Part shown: piece after piece, positions 59,696-64,000 of the stretch
Layout of the letters: every line of letters starts with the position of its first letter
Numbering within the stretch: position 1 is the first letter of the stretch
Assembly (NCBI RefSeq): GCF_022808715.1
Contig: NZ_JAKZKX010000014.1
Location: forward strand, 33,437 to 97,436
DNA from: Fundidesulfovibrio agrisoli
GTDB lineage: Bacteria; Desulfobacterota; Desulfovibrionia; Desulfovibrionales; Desulfovibrionaceae
DNA: 64,000 nucleotides
Reading direction: 5' to 3'
Notes under the pieces: model-generated
What the model saw: only the letters and a program-made list of their open reading frames with translations
Databases searched by the model: none
What the model was told of the DNA's origin: nothing
Made by a program: the position numbers and the translations under genes

Positions 59696-62600
59696 ATGGC
59701 TAAAGCCGCTTGCAAAGCGCCCGCCAAAGACAAAAAAGAACTGGCGAAGAAGCTCATCCTCACCGGTGCCGAGATCGAGGCCATCGGAGAGGAGGCCGAA
59801 CTCCTGGTGGGGGGCAAGAACTACAACACCGCCATCATCAGCCAGGTATCCGGCATCCGTGCTCCGCAATTCCGCGCGGTATCCTCCATCGCGTTCCATA
59901 AGCTGCTCGACGAGACCAAAGTCAACGCGGCCCTGATCCGGGCCACCGTGGACCATGAATATAACCGCATCGACTGGACGAGCGAGGAGGTCAACAAGGA
60001 CCCCGAGTTCCTCAAGCACTTCACCCGCACCGTCGCCCAGGAGGTCCGCGCCCAGGCCGGCGAGAAGGCCACGCAGATCAAGCTGCGCACCTTCGTGAAC
60101 AACGTGGTCGAGGGCTTCGCCACCTCCCCCGAGGGCATCGACCAGCTGCGCAAGCGCTCCGTGCTGGTGCAGGTGGCCATCCTCTCCGTGGACATGCCCC
60201 TGGATGTGGCCGAGGCCGTGCGCGGCGGCTACCAGGAGATCTGCCGCGAGGCGGGCCTGGAAGACGTGCCCGTGGCCGTTCGCTCCTCCGCCGCCGGCGA
60301 GGACTCCCGCAAGAAGGCCTTCGCGGGCCTGCAGGACACCTACCTGAACATCGTCGGCGACGACCAGGTGGTGGAAGCCTACCAGTGGGACTGCGCCTCC
60401 GCCTACAACCTCCGCTCCATGACCTACCGCCGCGAAGCCATCCTTGACGCCGTCCAGCTGGCCGAGCGCACCGGCGACGACACCATCGCCGAGAAGGCCA
60501 AGCAGGAGTGGGCCATCGAGAACACCTCGCTGTCCGTGTGCGTCATGCGCATGATCAACCCGGTGATCTCCGGCACCGCTTTCTCCGCCGACACCGCCAC
60601 CGGCTGCCGCGGCACCGACCGCAAGGACCTGGTCTCCATCGACTGCTCCTACGGCCTGGGCGAAGCGGTGGTGGGCGGCATGGTCACCCCGGACAAGCTC
60701 TACGTGTTCCAGCGCGAGGACAACCGCGAGGTCGTCGTGCGCTTCATGGGCTTCAAGGACAAGAAGATCATCTACGACGAGCGCGGCGGCACCAAGCTGG
60801 TCCCCGTGGACGAGCTGGAAGCCTACCGCTGGGCCCTCTCCCTGGCCCAGGCCGAGGAAGTGGCCAAGGGCGTGCGCGCCATCTCCCAGGCCTACGACGC
60901 CATGATCATGGACACCGAGTTCTGCATCGACCAGTCCGAGCGGCTCTGGTTCGTACAGGCCCGGCCCGAGACCCGCTGGAACGAGGAGTTCGAGCAGCAC
61001 CCCGACACCATCTTCATGCGCCGCATGGAAGTGGACAAGAAGGCGCTGGCCCGGGCCGAGGTCATCCTCGAGGGCAACGGCGCCTCGCGCGGCGCGGGCC
61101 AGGGCACGGTGAAGTTCCTGCGTTCGGCGCTGGAGCTCAACAAGATCAACAAGGGCGACGTGCTGGCCGCCGAGCGCACCGACCCCGACATGGTGCCCGG
61201 CATGCGCGTGGCCTCGGCCATCATGGCCGACGCGGGCGGCGACACCTCCCACGCGGCCATCACCTCCCGCGAGCTGGGCATCCCGGCGGTCATCGGCATC
61301 CAGCGCGCCGAGCTGCTGCGCTCCCTGGACGGCCAGGAAGTCACCGTGGACGGCTCGCGCGGCGTGGTCTACCGGGGCCTCCTGCCCCTGGTGGCCGTCG
61401 GCGGCGAGATGGACCTCTCCAAGCTGCCCGCCACCAAGACCAAGGTCGGCCTGATCCTGGCGGACGTGGGCCAGGCCCTGTTCCTCTCGCGCCTGCGCAT
61501 GGTCACCGACTTCGAGGTGGGCCTGTTGCGCGCCGAATTCATGCTGGGCAACATCGGCGTGCACCCCATGGCCCTGGAAGCCTACGACCAGGGCACCCTG
61601 GGCCAGCTGGTCGAGAAGCAGCTGCAGGAGTACGAGCAGCGCCTGACCAAGGTCATCAAGGAGCAGATGGCCGCGGGCTACATCCCCATGGACCTCAAGC
61701 TCCGCCAGTACGTGGGCCTCATCACCGGCCTCACCAAGGAGCTGGAGAGCCTCACCGAGCGCGAGGGCGCCAAGGGCACCGACGAGGTGCTGGCCATCCA
61801 CCGCCGCCTGCGCGAGCTGGACAAGAAGCTCGACGAGTACCTGGGCAACGCCACCCGCCGCCTGGACGTGCTCAAGACCTCCATCAGCCTGGAGGACCAC
61901 GTGGCCGTCATCATGGGCTACTGGTCCGAGCTGCAGGACACCTCCAACCATGCCGACGCCGTGAAGCGCCGCATGGAGGTGAAGGCCCACGTGGCCGAAC
62001 GCGCCCAGGCCGTGGCCCACGAGCCCCTCATCAAGGAGACCCTGGCCAAGATCAAGGAGATGCGCGCCGAGATCGCCCGCCAGGTGGGCATCCAGCGCGA
62101 CATGGAGGAAGTGCGCACCCTGCCGGACCGCATCGCCAAGCAGCTTCGCTCGCGCGGCTACCGCACCGGCAAGGAGCTCTACGTCCAGACCCTGGCCCAG
62201 AACCTGGCCCTGTTCGCCATGGCCTTCTACGGCAAGCCCATCATCTACCGCACCACCGACTTCAAGTCGAACGAGTACCGCAACCTCGTGGGCGGCATGC
62301 TCTTCGAGCACTTCGAAGACAACCCCATGCTGGGCTACCGCGGCGTCTCCCGCAACATCCACGACTGGGAGATCGAGTCCTTCAAGCTGGCGCGCGGCAT
62401 CTTCGGCGGCAAGAACCTCCAGATGATGCTGCCCTTCGTGCGCACCCTGGAGGAGGCCCGCTCCATGAAGCGCTACCTGGAGAAGGTGCACAAGATGCGC
62501 TCCGGAGACGACGGCCTGAAGATCCACATGATGAGCGAGATTCCCTCCAACGCCATCCTGGCCAAGGAGTTCATCGCGGAGTTCGACGGCTTCTCCATCG

Positions 62601-63244
62601 GCTCCAACGACATGACCCAGATGGTGCTCGCCACCGACCGCGACAACCCGAGCCTCCAGCACATCTACGACGAGGAAGACCCCGCCGTGGTTTGGGCCAT
62701 CCTGGTGACCATCTTCACCGGCCAGAAAATGGGCAAGAAGGTGGGCTTCTGCGGGCAGGGCGTCTCCAACAGCCTGATCCTGCGCGGCCTGGTCTCCATC
62801 GCGGGCATCGTCTCCGCCTCGGTGGTGCCCGACACCTACTACCAGACCAAGTTCGACGTGGCCGCCGTGGAAGAGGAGAACATCCCCGTCTCCGGCTTGG
62901 GCGCCTGGCTCTGCGAACAGCACCTGGAGCGCCTGCACGAGATGCTCGTGGACAACAAGTACGAGCACATCCTCAGGAAGAACCAGTCCGCCAAGGACCT
63001 GAACGAGTGGTACGAAGGCGAGCTGACCCGCCTGGCCACCCAGCTCCGCGACCACCTGGACACCCCCAAGGAGGCCTTCTATCGCGGCGAGCTGGAGAAG
63101 TTCCGCACCACCTTCCACAAGCAGGTGATCTACGCCGCCTGGGACTGGGAGAAGACCGTGGCCGACGCCCTGTACCACGCCGGGTTCAGCGACTGGGAAG
63201 AGCAGGCCGTGGCCATGCAAGAGCAGCGCAAGAAGACCTGGTAG
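59696..63244 (+). CDS. Phosphoenolpyruvate synthase-like enzyme, extended form
   Basis: The 1182-aa protein of the PPDK/PEP synthase family has the nucleotide-binding N-terminal domain ('AVRSSAAGEDSRKKAF', near residue 195), the swivelling His domain with catalytic His519 in 'GGDTSHAAITS', and the C-terminal PEP/pyruvate barrel ('SIGSNDMTQMVLATDRDN', 'GFCGQGVSNSLI'). E. coli PpsA has 792 aa; the excess includes a helical, probably coiled-coil stretch at about residues 650-830 between the His domain and the barrel. AAGGAGG lies 6 nt before ATG 59696. Placement after birA and pyc fits gluconeogenesis from pyruvate. Confidence 0.85.
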   Translation: MAKAACKAPAKDKKELAKKLILTGAEIEAIGEEAELLVGGKNYNTAIISQVSGIRAPQFRAVSSIAFHKLLDETKVNAALIRATVDHEYNRIDWTSEEVNKDPEFLKHFTRTVAQEVRAQAGEKATQIKLRTFVNNVVEGFATSPEGIDQLRKRSVLVQVAILSVDMPLDVAEAVRGGYQEICREAGLEDVPVAVRSSAAGEDSRKKAFAGLQDTYLNIVGDDQVVEAYQWDCASAYNLRSMTYRREAILDAVQLAERTGDDTIAEKAKQEWAIENTSLSVCVMRMINPVISGTAFSADTATGCRGTDRKDLVSIDCSYGLGEAVVGGMVTPDKLYVFQREDNREVVVRFMGFKDKKIIYDERGGTKLVPVDELEAYRWALSLAQAEEVAKGVRAISQAYDAMIMDTEFCIDQSERLWFVQARPETRWNEEFEQHPDTIFMRRMEVDKKALARAEVILEGNGASRGAGQGTVKFLRSALELNKINKGDVLAAERTDPDMVPGMRVASAIMADAGGDTSHAAITSRELGIPAVIGIQRAELLRSLDGQEVTVDGSRGVVYRGLLPLVAVGGEMDLSKLPATKTKVGLILADVGQALFLSRLRMVTDFEVGLLRAEFMLGNIGVHPMALEAYDQGTLGQLVEKQLQEYEQRLTKVIKEQMAAGYIPMDLKLRQYVGLITGLTKELESLTEREGAKGTDEVLAIHRRLRELDKKLDEYLGNATRRLDVLKTSISLEDHVAVIMGYWSELQDTSNHADAVKRRMEVKAHVAERAQAVAHEPLIKETLAKIKEMRAEIARQVGIQRDMEEVRTLPDRIAKQLRSRGYRTGKELYVQTLAQNLALFAMAFYGKPIIYRTTDFKSNEYRNLVGGMLFEHFEDNPMLGYRGVSRNIHDWEIESFKLARGIFGGKNLQMMLPFVRTLEEARSMKRYLEKVHKMRSGDDGLKIHMMSEIPSNAILAKEFIAEFDGFSIGSNDMTQMVLATDRDNPSLQHIYDEEDPAVVWAILVTIFTGQKMGKKVGFCGQGVSNSLILRGLVSIAGIVSASVVPDTYYQTKFDVAAVEEENIPVSGLGAWLCEQHLERLHEMLVDNKYEHILRKNQSAKDLNEWYEGELTRLATQLRDHLDTPKEAFYRGELEKFRTTFHKQVIYAAWDWEKTVADALYHAGFSDWEEQAVAMQEQRKKTW

Positions 63245-63267
63245 AGAAGAGACGGAGGCAGGAAGAT

Positions 63268-63307
63268 GCCTCCCGCGGCCAAAGGGAGTTCCTCCCTTTG
63301 GAATCCC
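63268..63307 (+). repeat. Dispersed hairpin repeat, copy E (one-stem form)
   Basis: GCCTCCCGCGGCC (a variant of GCCTCCGGCGGCC), stem AAAGGGAG-TTC-CTCCCTTT (63281-63299) and GGAATCCC; nearly identical to copy B 46 kb away. Confidence 0.8.
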
Positions 63308-63315
63308 ATAGAAGC

Positions 63316-63344
63316 AAAAAGGCGGCCCCAGGGCCGCCTTTTTT
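63316..63344 (+). terminator. Terminator of the birA-pyc-PEP synthase group
   Basis: AAAAA, then GGCGGCCC and GGGCCGCC arms (63321-63338) and TTTTTT. A clean rho-independent terminator directly after repeat copy E. Confidence 0.88.
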
Positions 63345-63407
63345 AATGAACGATTCTGAATATTCTGATAAAAGCAGTTATCGTATTAAGCGTCTTCGGT
63401 AAAAAAT

Positions 63408-63905
63408 ATGGAGGGTGCAGTGATAGAAACACGGCGAGTGCCTGTGGTAAATAAGGTATTTCAGAAGAAAGACATTGCTAGGCTGTGGGAAGAGTTTAAG
63501 GTAGAAAGTTCGAATTTTGCGCAAATTGCAGTGCGACATAAGCTCGCGGTAAGCGTTGTTTGTGCAGATGGGTCGAGCTTTGAAATGTATGGAGTTGATA
63601 TTGAGATTGATAGTGATATTCTGGACCTGAAGCCAGTTAAAAGGATTGAATTTTCAATGTACTGTTATGATGTTGAAAAACACATGAGATTTGTGGTGTC
63701 AAGTTTGGCAGGCGATGGTGAGTTGGTTGTTAGCTCTGATGACAGGGGTTGGGTGCACAGTGTCATTGTGCGGTTTAACGATGTTCTTGGATCGATTTCG
63801 CAGCAATTTACAGCTGTACACCGTTATGGATTTTTATTAATAGTAATTCTTGCTTGCTGTATTGGTTATTTATACGGTAATCCCCCCAATAAAAGGTTGT
63901 TCTGA
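63408..63905 (+). CDS. AT-rich small membrane protein, C-terminus probably cut by an IS element
   Basis: The 165-aa product has a soluble N-terminal part with mixed beta strands ('KLAVSVVCADGSSFEMYGVDIEID': here VSVVCADGSSFEMYG) and one C-terminal membrane span ('YGFLLIVILACCIGYLYG'). No family recognised. ATG 63408 has no ribosome-binding site, whereas GTG 63420 has GGAGG 5 nt before it, so the real start may be 63420. The last codons run into what appears to be the left end of an IS3-family element, and the stop codon may be supplied by it. Confidence 0.5.
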   Translation: MEGAVIETRRVPVVNKVFQKKDIARLWEEFKVESSNFAQIAVRHKLAVSVVCADGSSFEMYGVDIEIDSDILDLKPVKRIEFSMYCYDVEKHMRFVVSSLAGDGELVVSSDDRGWVHSVIVRFNDVLGSISQQFTAVHRYGFLLIVILACCIGYLYGNPPNKRLF

Positions 63906-64000
63906 AAAGTAGAATTTTCTCGTAAACCCAGGCGAGGAGATTTTACATGAAGACGTCCCGCTACTCCGACAGTCAGATCCTGAGCATCCTGAAGCAAGCC
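63898..64000 (+). mobile_element. Left end of an IS3-family insertion sequence (runs off the window)
   Basis: The sequence TGTTCTGAAAAGTAGAATTT near 63898 looks like the terminal inverted repeat region ahead of a transposase orfA. Only 103 bases are inside, so the right end and target duplication cannot be examined. Confidence 0.5.
63947..64000 (+). CDS. IS3-family transposase OrfA, first 18 codons
   Basis: ATG 63947, preceded by GAGGAG, reads M-K-T-S-R-Y-S-D-S-Q-I-L-S-I-L-K-Q-A. This is the standard start of IS3-group OrfA helix-turn-helix proteins (compare 'KxSRFTxxQIxxILKxAE'). OrfA binds the ends of the element and is fused to the catalytic OrfB by frameshifting; both lie outside. Confidence 0.75.
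   Translation, partial: MKTSRYSDSQILSILKQA

Noticed and set aside
59681..63220. Open frame of 1179 codons antisense to the PEP-synthase-like gene
   Set aside because: Same reasoning: codon-bias artefact opposite a gene with all family motifs.
63346..63402. 18-codon frame right after the PEP-synthase terminator
   Set aside because: No ribosome-binding site and overlap with the terminator T tract; too short to support.
1..64000. CRISPR arrays, rRNA and tRNA genes
   Set aside because: No regularly spaced direct repeats, rRNA signatures or cloverleaf-capable intergenic segments were found by reading; a tRNA scan would settle the last point.

Overview
The window looks like a chromosomal segment of a sulfate-reducing bacterium of the Desulfovibrionales (Desulfovibrio / Fundidesulfovibrio-like). 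The reasons are the high GC of the core genes, the perR-rubrerythrin-rubredoxin-like operon, a tungsten-type aldehyde:ferredoxin oxidoreductase with its own MoaD/ThiF pair, a flhB-flhA-flhF-flhG-fliA-cheY-fliL flagellar run, and a birA / pyruvate carboxylase / extended PEP-synthase set. The genus is an inference from gene content. No rRNA, tRNA or CRISPR array was seen.

Layout. 1-1.0 kb: the first codons of a probable rpmH on the minus strand and a LUD-domain gene. 1.0-10.4 kb (minus): gspD, gspE, a secreted beta-propeller protein, an STT3/PglB-type oligosaccharyltransferase and a GT2 glycosyltransferase, packed like one operon. 10.7-17.3 kb: an M23 peptidase, then an RND efflux adaptor and pump fused by 4-bp overlaps to an ornithine-cyclodeaminase-family gene. 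17.7-20.1 kb: ettA and an AT-rich cassette with a lone TIR-like (DUF1863/ThsB-type) protein. 20.2-23.4 kb: purE-purD, divergent from perR-rbr-rdl. 23.5-31.5 kb: a cupin, a PaaK-like adenylating enzyme, a ChaN-PDZ lipoprotein, mutM, a TPR protein, a 49-aa membrane protein, maf, a GT-C-like membrane protein and pgpA. 31.9-34.8 kb: the AOR/moaD/thiF cluster. 35.2-48.1 kb (minus): lpd, the flagellar export/regulation operon, an M23 peptidase, a TtcA-like enzyme and an acyl-CoA thioesterase. 48.1-49.8 kb: an ACT-ACT-metallo-beta-lactamase fusion. 49.8-53.7 kb: a sharply AT-rich five-gene minus-strand island. 53.8-63.3 kb: a cca-type nucleotidyltransferase, birA, pyruvate carboxylase and a long PEP-synthase-like enzyme. 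The last 0.7 kb is again AT-rich: a small membrane protein that appears to be interrupted by the left end of an IS3-family element running off the window.

How the genes work together. BirA would biotinylate the adjacent pyruvate carboxylase, and with the PEP-synthase-like enzyme this forms a pyruvate-to-oxaloacetate/PEP node. PerR, rubrerythrin and rubredoxin-like protein form a peroxide defence unit. AOR with its MoaD/ThiF pair suggests dedicated pterin-cofactor supply. FlhF/FlhG, FliA, CheY and FliL accompany the export-gate genes FlhA, FlhB and FliR.

The most novel-looking content is (i) the AT-rich operon at 49.98-53.50 kb (unknown protein, WG-repeat protein, HExxH-x18-E putative metallopeptidase, GIY-YIG nuclease, Cys-rich mini-protein), (ii) the orphan TIR-like cassette, (iii) a family of intergenic double-hairpin repeats whose stems differ in sequence but stay complementary, and (iv) the type II secretion / N-glycosylation gene linkage.
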